Assembly: GCA_030568195.1 (NCBI GenBank) | Contig: JAJLTO010000005.1 | Span: 186,001 to 250,000 of the forward strand | From: Dipodascopsis uninucleata var. uninucleata | Taxonomy: Eukaryota; Ascomycota; Lipomycetes; Lipomycetales; Lipomycetaceae | Length of the DNA: 64,000 bases | Direction of reading: 5' to 3' | Shown here: in pieces, positions 36,006-48,300 of the stretch | Layout: every line of letters begins with the position of its first letter | Numbering within the stretch: the stretch's first letter is position 1 | Position numbers and translations under genes: made by a program | Notes under the pieces: model-generated | Databases searched by the model: none | What the model was told of the DNA's origin: nothing | Seen by the model: only the letters and a program-made list of their open reading frames with translations

Positions 36006-37874
36006 TTACAGATGTAGATTCGTCTTCAATGTATCCAGTCCAGATGCCGAAATCTTGACAAGTTCGTTACCATCTGAAGATTCTACAGTGTTTAAGAGCT
36101 TGTAAACGTCATCACTATCAGAAAACGACCGATCATGCGCCAAAGAAAAGTAAACGACATTCTTCTTCACTAGCTTAATATTAACATGGATTTCCGTCTG
36201 TAAGTACTGCGGTAGAGAATTAAGAACCTTAAGAGATCTCATACTTTCGCTACCCGAGCCAAACAGATGGCTATGAATCACATACAACGAATCATAAGGG
36301 ACGTCCCACCAAGACTCGCTCGGTTGGATTGCAGCCCCAATTTGCTCACACTCAGCTATATTATGCAGACGATCTATTGAAGCCATGAACTCATTGAAAT
36401 CACCAGCGTCAACATCCGTATCAAGATACCCATTGATATGCAGATACTTGAGCCTTGAAAGATCAGAAATTTCATGCTTCGCAAATGTGGGAAGAAGTCG
36501 AGCACTAAATCTTCTACTATGTATTTCCACGTATATCAGCCGGGCCCACAACTTTTTTGTTAGATTCAGATCGTATCTGGCATCATAGGTCTTCGCTGTC
36601 ATTTCCAGATTATTGAAGAGCCCTGAGTCTGATAATTTAACTGCAACTAATGAATCTGTGTTGTCAGACACGGCAGTCAAGAATTCGATAACACCACCTT
36701 CGATACCAGAGCAACATATCATCTGTACACTTGGTACTGCACATGCTAATACATTTATTAAGCGGTTATTTAATGCACCCCTGCTAACAGCGAGTAATGT
36801 GACATTTGGCAAGTTCACATTAGAGTATTTTATATTATCGTAACTTGAAAACTTGAATAGATCTAGATATAAAGAATTCAGATTCTGGAAATAGGAAAGA
36901 AATATAGATAACGGGATGGTACTTCCAGGAGAGCAATAATGAAGATATTTAACTGCCGACAGCGAGCTAGGACTATATCCTTTTGCTATGTCCGGATAAA
37001 AAACACTATTTTCAGATTCCTGATGCGTGGACACTCTTAGATTCCGAATAGCTTTGCATTTTTGAAGAATATAAAAGAGAGTATTGACGAGTATACGAGC
37101 ATCGTTCAAACTTTTGAGTCGAACAGCGACTATTTTTAAACTTGATATTGTGTATAAAATTGCTTTAGAGCGCTCAAGAATCGTGGCTAGCACTTGCAAA
37201 TCAACGATAGACTTCACTGTAATCTGATCATAGAGATAGGGTAGAAGTTCTGTATAAAATGATTTGCAAACACATGATATAGGACTAACAATTTTTTTAA
37301 TCGATCTTATAAAAACTTCGTCTCGGCGAGCATTTGATAACTTCTTATGCGCCTCATGACGATCAAATAGATAATCAAATATTCTCTTCATGATCTCGGT
37401 AGGAAGGCTAAGAATAGGCGAGGTCCCATCAATCGGCGCAATGCAAGGTCTAATCCCGGCCCATTTTCTCTTGTATATAAAATCTGGAAACTTGTCTCTG
37501 CTGTCACTAGCTTTTATAGGCTTGTGTATCCGAAGCCTCTTTTCATACTCTAGCATTTGCCTTTGATAAATAATGCGCTCTCGACGATGAGGATCTAGCC
37601 AATAGATCTTGAAATCCTCAGTATAGCCAATATCTTGCAACTCTAAAGGGGCCAATAAAGAGTAATCATTTTCAGGATCGCATTGTTCCCAAAACTCAGA
37701 GGGACTTAAACTATCTGAATCATCTATATACCTGTCATCATCGATATTTGCCTCTTCTGTACTCGCGCTATTGATTAATGGGATGCTCATGAAAATATCC
37801 TCCATTTGTTCACACGACATCGAACTTGCAGAGTCACCCTCTGTCAATATATTTTTTCCTTCAATGAAACTCAT
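36006..37874 (-). CDS. F-box protein with leucine-rich-repeat-like C-terminus (first of a pair)
   Basis: F-box proteins bind Skp1 and bring substrates to SCF ubiquitin ligases. This is a single exon of 622 residues. An acidic N-terminus precedes an F-box near residues 147-220: ILSLPTEIMKRIFDYLF, then a basic insert, then SPISCVCKSFYTELLPYLYD. The rest consists of irregular leucine-rich segments (for example SSLSAVKYLHYCSPGSTIP and LPNVTLLAVSRGALNNR) consistent with a degenerate LRR solenoid. The substrate is unknown and I cannot name an orthologue. The next gene upstream on the same strand has the same layout, 224 bases away. The shared order of F-box, LRR-like solenoid and acidic C-terminal segment suggests that the two are old duplicates. 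Confidence 0.8.
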   Translation of the reverse strand: MSFIEGKNILTEGDSASSMSCEQMEDIFMSIPLINSASTEEANIDDDRYIDDSDSLSPSEFWEQCDPENDYSLLAPLELQDIGYTEDFKIYWLDPHRRERIIYQRQMLEYEKRLRIHKPIKASDSRDKFPDFIYKRKWAGIRPCIAPIDGTSPILSLPTEIMKRIFDYLFDRHEAHKKLSNARRDEVFIRSIKKIVSPISCVCKSFYTELLPYLYDQITVKSIVDLQVLATILERSKAILYTISSLKIVAVRLKSLNDARILVNTLFYILQKCKAIRNLRVSTHQESENSVFYPDIAKGYSPSSLSAVKYLHYCSPGSTIPLSIFLSYFQNLNSLYLDLFKFSSYDNIKYSNVNLPNVTLLAVSRGALNNRLINVLACAVPSVQMICCSGIEGGVIEFLTAVSDNTDSLVAVKLSDSGLFNNLEMTAKTYDARYDLNLTKKLWARLIYVEIHSRRFSARLLPTFAKHEISDLSRLKYLHINGYLDTDVDAGDFNEFMASIDRLHNIAECEQIGAAIQPSESWWDVPYDSLYVIHSHLFGSGSESMRSLKVLNSLPQYLQTEIHVNIKLVKKNVVYFSLAHDRSFSDSDDVYKLLNTVESSDGNELVKISASGLDTLKTNLHL

Positions 37875-38098
37875 TCTATCGATGTTAAGGTCCTTATTTA
37901 GAACTCATTCACCGAACCATGATTGTAGCAAACGAAGATAGTCCGGATATCTCAACTCTAGTATCTTCTTCGTGGGATAGATTCTTACAAATCTGTAAGA
38001 AAATCAGGTCTTGTAGGTGTGCGGCTTGTTCCGTTATATAATCAAAATGTATGAGGAACTACAAGCTAGTAGGTTTACCTAATCAGTAGATTTGTCAT

Positions 38099-39791
38099 TC
38101 AAATTAGACCTACATAAGCCTCTAAGCGGTTCATACTTTCACTCGCTGAGTCTATAAACTTGACTACGTAACCACGATTATACTCCGTATCAAAAGTAGA
38201 ATACAATATGTCCGTCCCTTTACCACTGTTACTCGCTAACTCGCTTGTATACTCTTCGTCAAATGCTTCGTAAATAGAGTAAGGCAGTCGCTCTGGACCA
38301 TTTCTTGCACATACAAGAATATCAAGTTCATTATCACGGATATTCACAGAATCTGGCTGCTTTGACAGCATTATGCCTAGTCTTTTAATACTCTTTAAAG
38401 TATCTTCAAATGACCCTCGATCTTGACCGCGTTTAATATTATCGACTATTCGCAAATGCTTGATATTCGAGACTTCCCCCGGACGTGATACGCGGGTATC
38501 TGGAAATAGTTCCGGCCTTAGACCTCCGCAGAAATACATACGGATCACTCTTAGAGTCTTCCACAAATCTTTGGGTATCTGGAATCCTATCTTCGATGCA
38601 CCTCTTCCTTTTCCATCCGTACACTTGTAAAGATTGAGCGTGTCAAAGCTAAGGCAATTAGCTTTAATAGCTCTAATAAGATTAATAGTCAATCCCTTCG
38701 TGAGAAACAGAGAGACATCTCTGAGACTTGGAAATACAGATGACAAAAGCTCTATGGTAGAAGGACCAATAAAGCAGGAACTAAGCATAAGTGAAGTTAT
38801 CGACGAGAGACGTATCTTCTTATCCTTATCAGAGATGACGAGCTTCTCAAAATTAAGATTCTTGAGATGAAGACATTCGAGGTTCCGAAATCCTCCAACA
38901 AATGGAATAAACGATGATGTGAAGACACCAAGGGTTATTTCCAATTTCTTAACAGAAGGTGCATGGAAATCTCTGCCAAGCAAAGGAAATATAACTTGAA
39001 AGCCGAGTGGCGCGGTAAATAAAACATCGAGAGCCGTCAAATTTGTAAGTCGTGTTATAGTTTGTCGTAGAGCAGATGCTACCATGTTTGATTCTTCAGC
39101 CAAGCTACTTTGTAACTCAATCCTAATCATTCGCGGATATTCCTTAATTTGCGGCGTATGCTCTAAGATATCTGAAAAGAAGTAAAGTGACTTGATCTGC
39201 GTAATACGTAGGTTTTCAAATACTCGCCGCTGGATCTTGAGACAGTGTTAGCACGAATATGAACACCATTGTTAGATTCTAATAAGGTGACGAAAGAGTA
39301 TCAGATAGACATACAATATCTCTAAAGACCCGGCAAACTGTGCAGTACTGGGAAAGGTTCTGCTTCTGATATTTCGACAGCACAATATCTGGTTCAACAT
39401 ATATCAATATTCGTTCGAGAAGCTCTATTGGTAGATGCATAAACAAACTAGTATATGATATAGATCTCTCATTGTTGTCTAAACCTGTCGGTAGATCGCT
39501 CACAGTATCATCATGCAGACTGTGTTGAGTGACCTTCTTATTTGGTTTCAAATATGTCGTAGACTTCGTATTTGACTGTTTGGCATGTTCTTTCAGTTCC
39601 GAATCATCTTCTGACAACTTAAAATCTTCGTCATCCACATCGTCACCAGACTCAGTTAATGAATATGAAAACTTTCGCTTCACTTTACGTCGCTTTCTTG
39701 ACTGTCGGCTGCTGATTCCTAATCTATTTCTCCTTGCCTGACCACGTCTCGACGAAGATTGACCACGAACTGTAGCTGAAATATCTACCAT
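38099..39791 (-). CDS. F-box protein with leucine-rich-repeat-like C-terminus (second of a pair)
   Basis: Two exons (minus strand: 39315-39791 and 38099-39235) give 537 residues. The N-terminus is highly basic (SRQSRKRRKVKRK), likely a nuclear signal, then acidic. An F-box follows near residues 118-165: LFMHLPIELLERILIYV, then QYCTVCRVFRDI. The exon join (GTATGT donor inside the DIVCLSD codons, CTAAC branch point) continues into leucine-rich segments such as RVFENLRITQIKSLYFF and LTNLTALDVLF. Either AAG or a CAG six bases later could be the acceptor; both keep frame. Comparison with the neighbour shows parallel blocks (F-box, VCxxF, a FxxLxxxxxTYD or DG-like segment followed by KxLWxxLxxIxx), supporting ancient tandem duplication. 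The target of this predicted SCF receptor is unknown. Confidence 0.78.
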
Positions 39792-40220
39792 ACCTCATTC
39801 ATGAGTTTGTTTCCGTATTAGCTATAGCAATTATATGACTAAATTCATAAAATTGCAATGTTGCTCGTACAGGACTTCTACAAGTTAGTGACTGTGATTT
39901 AATAGATCCAAGTTGGGACTTTACAAATGATTATTGTGAGGGCAATTTGGTAAAAAACAAAATAAAATAGCAGATTTGTATCAGCAAAAGAGAACACATT
40001 TAGATGATTTATTTACTATATATATTAGAAATGAACATATACACATTATGAGAGTTCAAGTTCAACTCAGATTTTAAACCCAGTATGAACCAATCGATTC
40101 CAACAAACAACAGAAAATAAGATATCAAAAACAATGAACAAAAAGATCAGAGAGCTTTATTCATTTATCACATAAACAATGACATTTCAGGCTCTAAACT
40201 AAGATGGTATTTTGAGGTAT
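39792..40220. other. Intergenic region between the second F-box gene and the membrane-tail protein gene
   Basis: This holds the promoter of the second F-box gene and the 3' end of the next minus-strand gene. Nothing else is seen. Confidence 0.6.
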
Positions 40221-41940
40221 TCAAAAGTTGACTCGTGTAAGGCCTCGATATGCGGCAAAGCCATATAGTCCAAATAATAACATGAAGGTAAAGGCCGGAA
40301 TCAAGAGAATCAGCACCTAAAACATACGTTAGGAAGAAATAAACATCAAGATAAAAAGTATAAACGTACATCGAGAAAACTCTCGACCTTAGCGTCGGAT
40401 TTTCTAAACTTCGTGTCGTTATTAAAGTATGAACTAGCATTATTCAACTCAGGCAGTATTCGCTTAGACTCAGCTATACCCCAGCTAAAGTCAGTCGAAT
40501 CATCTTCAAATGCTCCGCTTTCTATGCTTGCACTGTAGCCACTGTCGTCTGCATCTATTCGAATTATGTTAGTACATAAAATCCTAGCTAAGTTCTAAAT
40601 TCTTATTTGTACAGTAACGTACCTTCTATAACGCCTGAGATCATAGTATAGTTTTTTGAACCTGCTGTAGGTGAAGAGAGCGAATATTTCCTGGCCTTTG
40701 CATTTCGCTTGCTAGCTCTGAATGTTCTTAGAGATTTCGATTCTTGAGGTGACAAAAGTAAGTCTGATAGATCTTCAGTATCTTCATCTATAGGTTTCAT
40801 CAATCTGGAGGAGAATGGAGATCGTCTGACAGTGCGTGAACTTTCGGCAACTTCGTTATTATAGTATGTCGTAACCCCAGATGAATAAGGTGCATGGTTC
40901 CCAAATCTTGAACCAACAGAATTCATTTCTTCATTAATAAGATCCATTAGACTCGCCGATTGAGAAGTCTTTCCAGAACGAGGTGGATCAAACCCATTAG
41001 ATATTGGTGTATGAGGCAACTCTATATCATCAAGATCTACCCTTGTGGGCTTAGCCTTCCCTTTAAGAGAGAATGAGTTTACTGGCGAGAGACCTCTCAA
41101 ATATTCAAAATTATTGTCAGTTGCAGTAGTAGGACTGCTACATGCTGATGAACTGGACATAAGACCTATTTTCGCGCTTGCTCCTCGAGATATAGTCAAT
41201 AGTGAGTCCAAACTTTTGCCACTCATATCGTCCGTTATCTGAGGAGCCAGACATCCTCTAGGCATTGTCTTGTGATCTCGCGAGTTCAAAAGGCTGCCGG
41301 ATAGAGGAGACATTGGAGACATCTGTGCACTCAAGCTATCTCCAAAGCTATTTTTGGGGTCTTTGTACAGAGGGGAATGTACTGGAGCTTGCTTAAGAGA
41401 TTGTAAGAACCTCTTTGAGAACGTCAAGGAATTGGTACTGACCGAGGAATCTCTTGGCTGTGCTGCAGTAGAATCTGCTACTGCTTGAGGTTCCGGAACA
41501 TTTGAATTATTCGAAGGTCCGTCATTTACAGGTATTAAAGGATCAGACTTCTTTTGGGTCTGCTTTTTAACTACCCTTTTGATCTTTTTGGTCAAATCCT
41601 TTCGGGTCAAAGAATTTCTTGTAACGCTTTCTTGAACTTTACCCTCGCTGTCAGCAGAATCCACAGTCTCAGTAGGTTTTCCAATCTGGCTCAACCTTTT
41701 CGTGGCCGTAGCAAAAGTGTTGCCTGAAAGAGTAGCATGATTATCCGTTGATGATTTAAACGTACTTTGTGCATCTTTTCTGAATCTCAAGCTTCGATGA
41801 CTCTTTCCCTCGCAATCTTTAGAAGCCATACTTGAAAATAGCTGTGTCGCGTATAGTAGATTTTGATTACTCTTACTATCAGTTATATTACTGTTAAGAT
41901 TGTTTTGATGATCACTGACTGACATGATCTCAATCGACAT
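40221..41940 (-). CDS. Unrecognised disordered protein with a single C-terminal membrane segment
   Basis: I do not recognise this protein. Three exons (minus strand: 40623-41940, 40370-40554 and 40221-40316) give 532 residues from the ATG at 41940; the frame above it begins only with TTG. Most of it is Ser/Thr/Asn-rich and looks disordered, with basic patches (KKIKRVVKKQTQKK) and many SP/TP sites (for example HSPLYKDP, MSPMSPLSGS, LPHTPISN) suggesting phosphorylation by proline-directed kinases. The tiny last exon encodes one hydrophobic segment (VLILLIPAFTFMLLFGLYGF) followed by about 10 residues, the layout of a tail-anchored protein facing the cytosol. Without the two introns the membrane anchor would be missed. 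A link to an ER, outer mitochondrial or nuclear membrane is inference. Confidence 0.72.
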
Positions 41941-42517
41941 AATGACGCTCTGAACTGAAGATATTGAATATGCCAATGTATAGGTGTATATGTCAAGATA
42001 AATACTAGATATATATATAAGAGAAAGAGAGAGAATACATCGATTGAGAACGATCCGTTAAATCCAATTGTTCAGAATTTGGGTATCAATTTCAAAAAAA
42101 ATTCATAACTGGGTATCATATTTGATACGATATAACGAGTCTAAATATAATTATCTTTCATAACGAGAGCCTGCATGATAAATATATCAAGACAGTCTGG
42201 GCAGATTGGTGATGGCTGAAATCAAATACCATTATTATAGAGGTCCAGTACATCACGTGATAATAGGCAAGCAGAAAGCGGTTTCCTCTTTGTAAATTGA
42301 AGCAATTTATGAATAAAATACAATAAATAAGATCTTACACTTAATGCAATAAGACTATAAAAAGCTATCAAATTCAAAGAGTTCGTACCACTATAGAAAT
42401 TTAAAAATCTTTACATAGCTCAACGGAAAACAGACACTATAGGACGACGGTTGCAGTACTTAGAACAAAATTCTAAGGCTACCAGCAAATTGCAACAACA
42501 CCGTTAATTTTCGTTTC
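41941..42517. other. Intergenic region between MIC60 and the membrane-tail protein gene
   Basis: About 580 bases hold the tail-protein promoter and the MIC60 3' end. A purine-rich short run (AGAGAAAGAGAGAGA) sits near 42020-42036. No gene is visible. Confidence 0.6.
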
Positions 42518-44459
42518 TTAATATTCATATTGCCAAATTTTTCCCTCTTCTCCCAAGACTTGCGTTAAGAATTCAATCTCACTTCGTTTTCTACCCTCAG
42601 TAAGCCAGTCTGCTGCCAGCTTCTTACACCAGCCCTCTAGTGAATTAGCTTCCTTAACAGCCTCAACGACGTTACCTTCTAACAAGGCATTTTCTGTTCT
42701 GGCAAGAATAGACTCAACGTCATTTCCTAATGGTTTACCGTCCTTCTTCCACAGTAGCTTAGAAAAGAGCCACGATCCAAAGAATCCGGCTACGCCTGCA
42801 TCATCAGGGACCAAACTAGCCTTTCTAATTTCGGGCTCGATCATCTTAAATCGATCAGCTAGCTGTGCTGGGCTCAACACACCATCATATGCTGAGACAG
42901 GGACTGCAGCTATGGCAGAGGAAATCAAAAGATCGTCTGCACCAATTTCCTTTATGCGTGCAAGAATAGGTGCTAATGGAACCTTGTTACGAGATCCAAG
43001 AGCATTCTTCAACTCGCCAATAGACAACTGGAGTTGAGCTGTACGCTCTGCGTTTGATAGGAGGACATCTACTTCTTTGGAAATAGATATAACCTCTTCG
43101 AAAGATGATTTCACGTCATTAAGTTTCGACAAACGTCCATTTCGTTCATTCTCAACTGCCTCGACAATCTGAGTAGAAAACTCCTTTTCTTTGCCAGCAA
43201 CAGCAGCAAGAACCTCATTATTGAGTTTACTATTGTACACTGATGTCAGGCGCTTAAGTTCCGTAGCCAATCTATTCTTGTAGACTTCAAGGATACGTTT
43301 ACGCTCAGTGAAGTAGCCATCTTTCCACTTCTCATCAACAGCCTTAACCTGAAATTTATAATCTTCAGCAGTCTTCTCGAGCTGACTGGCGAAAAGTTTG
43401 GACTGTTCATCAATTTGAGTTTTAAGATCAAGTTCAAATTTCTCTTTGGTGTTGACGAAAGCCTTCGACACGTCACCCAAACTTGTAGCTAACGCAGATA
43501 GTTCATCAGGACCAACCGAGCCAGTTGAGCTCAAACTGTTAAACAGACCATTTATAGCCTTCACAACACTTTCCAAAGAAGGATCTATAGCACCATCAAA
43601 AACAAACTTTGGCAATTTTGGTAGAACCTTTTCCTTGACTACCAAAGTCTCGACCTTCTTAGGTTCTTCCTTGACTGGCTTAGGTGTTGCTGGAGTAATG
43701 GCTGAAGAGACAGCCTTTTCAACTTCATTTGATTTGTCTTTAGATACAGCAGAAACATGAGGTCCAGTAGATGGCCCTTTATATTCTTCACTTGCCATCC
43801 TCCATGTTGCACCTCCACGTGGGACAGTAACTCTAGCAGAACTATCATCCAAAGGCTTACGACCAGCATTTGGAAACCTGCGCTGGAATTCACGCTCTTC
43901 AATATACATGACAATAGTTTCTCCAAAAGGTATAAATTCAGTGAAGAAGTCATGAAAATTGTCATTTCTAACAGCGAGAGCTAAACCACCACCATAGAGA
44001 ACCAATCCAAAGAGAGTGGTCGTGATCAAAAATCTGCGGAACCGACCTCCTTTCTTCTTTGGTGGCTGTGGCGGAGGAGGAGGAGGAGGAGCAGATGCAC
44101 TGGAGGAAGACACACTAGGTGTCGATGGAGTAACTGGGGTAGCCTGAATAGCAGATGCTGCTTTTTCTAAACTGTTAGACGTACTTCCTGGCGTAGAAGA
44201 GCTTGAGTTTGGAGGAACTGAGCTAGGCGGAACATTCGTAACGTTCAAGCGAACAATCTATTATTATTAGTACTCAATAGTAATTAACAATGCTTGCCAT
44301 TTAACATAATATTCCATCCTTCACTTGAAATAAATCGCAATTGATTTCGATTATCAATGAAGTATTATTATATTATTAACTTACAGATGAATGTAGTGGT
44401 CGCAAGGACGTCGCGAATCGGAACCGACCCGCAGACCGAGATGTAGTAATCCGCAACAT
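42518..44459 (-). CDS. MIC60: MICOS subunit Mic60 (mitofilin)
   Basis: Mic60 anchors crista junctions in the mitochondrial inner membrane as the core of MICOS. Two exons (minus strand: 44385-44459 and 42518-44257) give 604 residues. The 25-codon first exon is a presequence (MLRITTSRSAGRFRF); it is required because exon 2 has no suitable ATG near its start. After a Ser/Pro linker with a polyproline run and a basic stop-transfer patch (PKKKGGRFRR) there is one membrane helix near residues 97-120 (FLITTTLFGLVLYGGGLAL). A long coiled-coil region follows, then the C-terminal mitofilin signature (APILARIKEIGADDLLI, VPDDAGVAGFFGSWLFSKL, EGWCKKLAADWLTEGRKRSE). Family order and length are complete. 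The intron has a GTAAGT donor. Confidence 0.94.
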
Positions 44460-45301
44460 TGTATAGATACGCAATCAAAAGAAAAGCCACACTCAGAGAA
44501 TAGATTGATATCTCAAAGTCTGCTTTTTCTATAATGCAATCTGCTAATTTACGTTGCAAAGAACCGTTCGCAGCTTGTGTCAAGTTTTTTGTAGCTTTTT
44601 TAGTCTTTTCCCGGTGCTACTAAATAACCCATATTAGGGTTTTATATTGAAAGATCGCCAAACAACCAATGAGAATCAATGTCCTTGAATCAGCGGTTGA
44701 GAGCATATAGCAAGCAGGTAGATAATTTTATACAACGGGATTTCATTTTAGTAGCCTAAACACCATTTCCATTTAGTATATACAGTGTGAGTATTTGATG
44801 TGAATGCCGAAGCTGCCTAGTGAAAATTTGTGGGGTAGGAGAGAGAGAATTCTCACAATCCTAAATCAATTTGATGAGCATCCCGAAATGTCAATACAAT
44901 TTGCTACTTTCACTACTTTTATTTACTCAGTAGACTAACCAGGATATGCCGGACAAAAGCATCAAAATATAGAAAGAAATTTTTATGACATAAATTCTCT
45001 TGCTCAATTTATTACGATATAATCGTCCCAAAGTGAGATATTTATTATATTGTTCCTCTTCTCTCATATATAATTAAGCTCTTTGTATGTGGTGGATATG
45101 CGTGAGATGTATTAAAACCAAAAACCAAAAAAATGATACAAAATATGTCTGGCCAAAACAATAAATTAAAATAGACGTATAAGAGTGAAATGTATCTGTA
45201 GACTTCTAGTGATAACGCAAATGGTCCTAAGTGCACAAAACTTGAAGAACGCCTAAAATAATGAAAATTTACGGCTATAATAGAAGAGGAGAGCGTCTTA
45301 C
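44460..45301. other. Intergenic region between FAB1 and MIC60 (both minus strand)
   Basis: This AT-rich spacer holds the MIC60 promoter and the FAB1 3' end. A 72-codon frame at 44368-44583 overlaps the MIC60 first exon in another frame and is a shadow. No other gene is visible. Confidence 0.6.
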
Positions 45302-48300
45302 TTAGATTTGATGCCAAAAATCGGGAACCATTAGTATATACCGCTCCATAGCCTCTCTGAACCTGTTTTTATACTGTCTTGGTGTGACCACTGTCGGGAC
45401 TTTCCCACCACCACCAACCAGTCCGCGTTCTTTCACCCAACTTTCAAGCTTTTTATCCCAGGTGAAAGTACGCAAACAATCAATAATACCAACAACAAGC
45501 TGGTGCTTTTCTGGATCTATGGCTATTACCAATGAATAATCCATAACGTTCATTTTAGCCAGAAATAGCGTATCATTCCAAAGTGAAGCTCTTAAAATTT
45601 TCTTGGCATATTCTCGGACAAATAATGGTGATTCGAAAATATACTCTACCATGTTCTCATCTAGAAGCACTTCGTTGGCTTTTCCTGTCTGTTCCACATG
45701 CCTATTCCTCATAGAGCCCTTAAGATCAAATATTCTTGACAACTGTCGATCATAAAATAGGTTTTCCATGACCAATATATCCATTTTCATGGACTTATTA
45801 GTAATAGGATTTCGAACCTGAATTTGATAGAAACCCATGATTTTCGCAATCACTGAAGGGAGATCATGAAAGAATACTTGAGCCATATACTGAAAATAGG
45901 AAGGCGCAAACTTAATGAACGAGTCTAGTTCAGAAGGTGAGAGTTGTTTCACTACTAGTCTATCATCTAATGTCTTCAAAAACGCTGATCCCGATTTTCC
46001 ACCAGTAGAATCCCATTTAACACATCGAGAAAGAGACTGAATATAGCTCTCCTCACAACCACAAAGAGTTCTGAAGGCATCAAAAAGCTCTGCATAAAAA
46101 ATCTTACATGAGAGCTTAGCAGAGCCTTCTTGAAATTGATACTTTAAATGTGTCCCTGTCTCCTTCAAGAGCCATTTTCTTAGCTCTTCCTTATTCTTTA
46201 TTGGAACTGGCTTTTCCTCGGACTTTTCAAGAAGAGATTCATGAATTGATTCTCTTCTCCCACCATCTGAACGATATCTAGTATAAATTTGTGAGTTTGG
46301 CTGTGAAGGTGACAATGGGACGACTTCATCCTCGGATGAGCTTGATTCCTCATAAACTTGTGAATCTGTAGTTCTGATTTGATGCAACTTCTCTATATAG
46401 TCTGGCGAAGACAAGCAGAATGCAATTAATGAAGATGGCTCATCTTCCCTAACTATTACGTCGGAGTCAATGAAAATATGCTCTGATGGCTGTAAAGGAT
46501 AATCCAATGGCCTCCATCCACTTGCGGATCTGTCTGCCCAAAAGTTGGCAAGCAAAGTCATCAATGAAAGCTTCTCAGGCACAGGTGTCAACTCAGGATG
46601 ATAAGAAATTTCAGAAGAGGCTGTAGCAGGCGTAGGCGGTTGTGATTGACTCATCAACTGTTTGGAGGCTGGCTGCGAACTAGAACTCGAAGGATTTGCA
46701 CTATTTATATCATGCTCTAACGAGAAATATCCACTGCCTTGTGAATTCTTTAGCGCTGTAGATTCTGGAGAGACAACAGAAGATTTATCTGATTCCATGT
46801 TTACGACAGGTTGGACTCCTCGACTTGAAATATCTGAACCGGAAATTGACTGCTCAGAAGTCCCCCCACGCTCGTGCTCACTTTCCTTGGAAATGGTCGT
46901 CGTACCGTTTTTTTTTGATTCTTCTATATTCAGTAACGATTCATTGTCCATATATTTCCTATCAGTATCAAGTTCTGCGTCAATGCTTCTTGTAACTTTC
47001 CGTCCCTTGCCTTTTCTACTTATAGTTCCGTGATCTGAAAGTACATCATCATCTGACAAGTGACCATCCTCACTGAATTCATCCTCATCTTCAATGACAG
47101 CATCTTCAATAGTACGATATACTTCAACAATAGGCTTTGAACTAACGACCGCTCGAGACCTGCCAGCAGTAAGCTTTTTCCTTTCACGAGCACGCTCCTT
47201 TTCAAATTCACGTGATAACTGGTCGAAATGCCTAGCCAAAGAAATAACTTTACTTTGGCCGGACAAGGCTCCAGACGATCCAGCTCTAAGTTGAAGTTGT
47301 CGTGCAAGTTCACGGGTGGTTCCTTGCGTGAAACGAAGCTTCAGTTGTTGAGGAGGGAGAGAGAGCCTCTCAGGCGGCGCTCTTCTTCTCGAGAGACTAC
47401 TTTTTAAAGATTCTTCAGCACCTGAAACAGACCGCTTGGCAAGAATGGGTATTTTGGACGGCGGAGTCTCAACAACTTCATTCTTATTATTACCTTGCGT
47501 CACGCTCCTATTCATAGACGGTGGCGCAACAAGGGCATTTGAATCATCTCCTTTAGCTGATCCATTAGATTCCTGAAGAGAAGTAGATTCACAAGGTCCA
47601 TCTGTAGTTGAATTAGATGGAGAGAGATGAGAATCTGGATTTACAGGTTCTTTTGGCCTCGGAGAATTCCGGTCATTTCCAGCAAGACTCTGTTTTAAGA
47701 TGTGAACAGAATTCTGATGGTCACTTGGCAACGGCTCGGATGCACTCCTGTTTAAAGATGCTGTCGCCATAGGATCTGCTTTGCTAGACGTAGATAATCC
47801 AGGGGATGGAAAACCAGAAGACGACACATTATACTCGGGCGAAAGAAGATAAGTATTGGGACGCACCTTTAAGTATTCAAGAGGAGAGTCATCTTCAGTT
47901 GATTCTGCTCCGGTATCTGACACGCCATTAATACTATTTTCTCTGTCTGCAGCTACGGGCATAAGTTCCACTGCACTTCCAAGTTCCTCTGTTGTAGCTT
48001 CTGAGTTATCATCTGCTCCCAGTGCATTTGAAGTTGTATCTCTCTCCAAAAACATTTTTTTGAGTTGCATCGCTGTAAGACGTGCTATATCCTTCTCAGA
48101 TGGAAAGAAATTTCTATCAAATTCAGCAAATTCTAAATCCCATTGAACTACACGTTCTTGCAAGGACCTCAAAGTAGCGTTCAATGACAAATAATCTCTG
48201 AAAGAGGAGTCAATATATATTGTTTTTAGATGCTCAACTAAATCTGCTTGCTCAGATTGAGCACGCTCCCGGAGAATCTCAATGCGATTTCTGCATTCTT

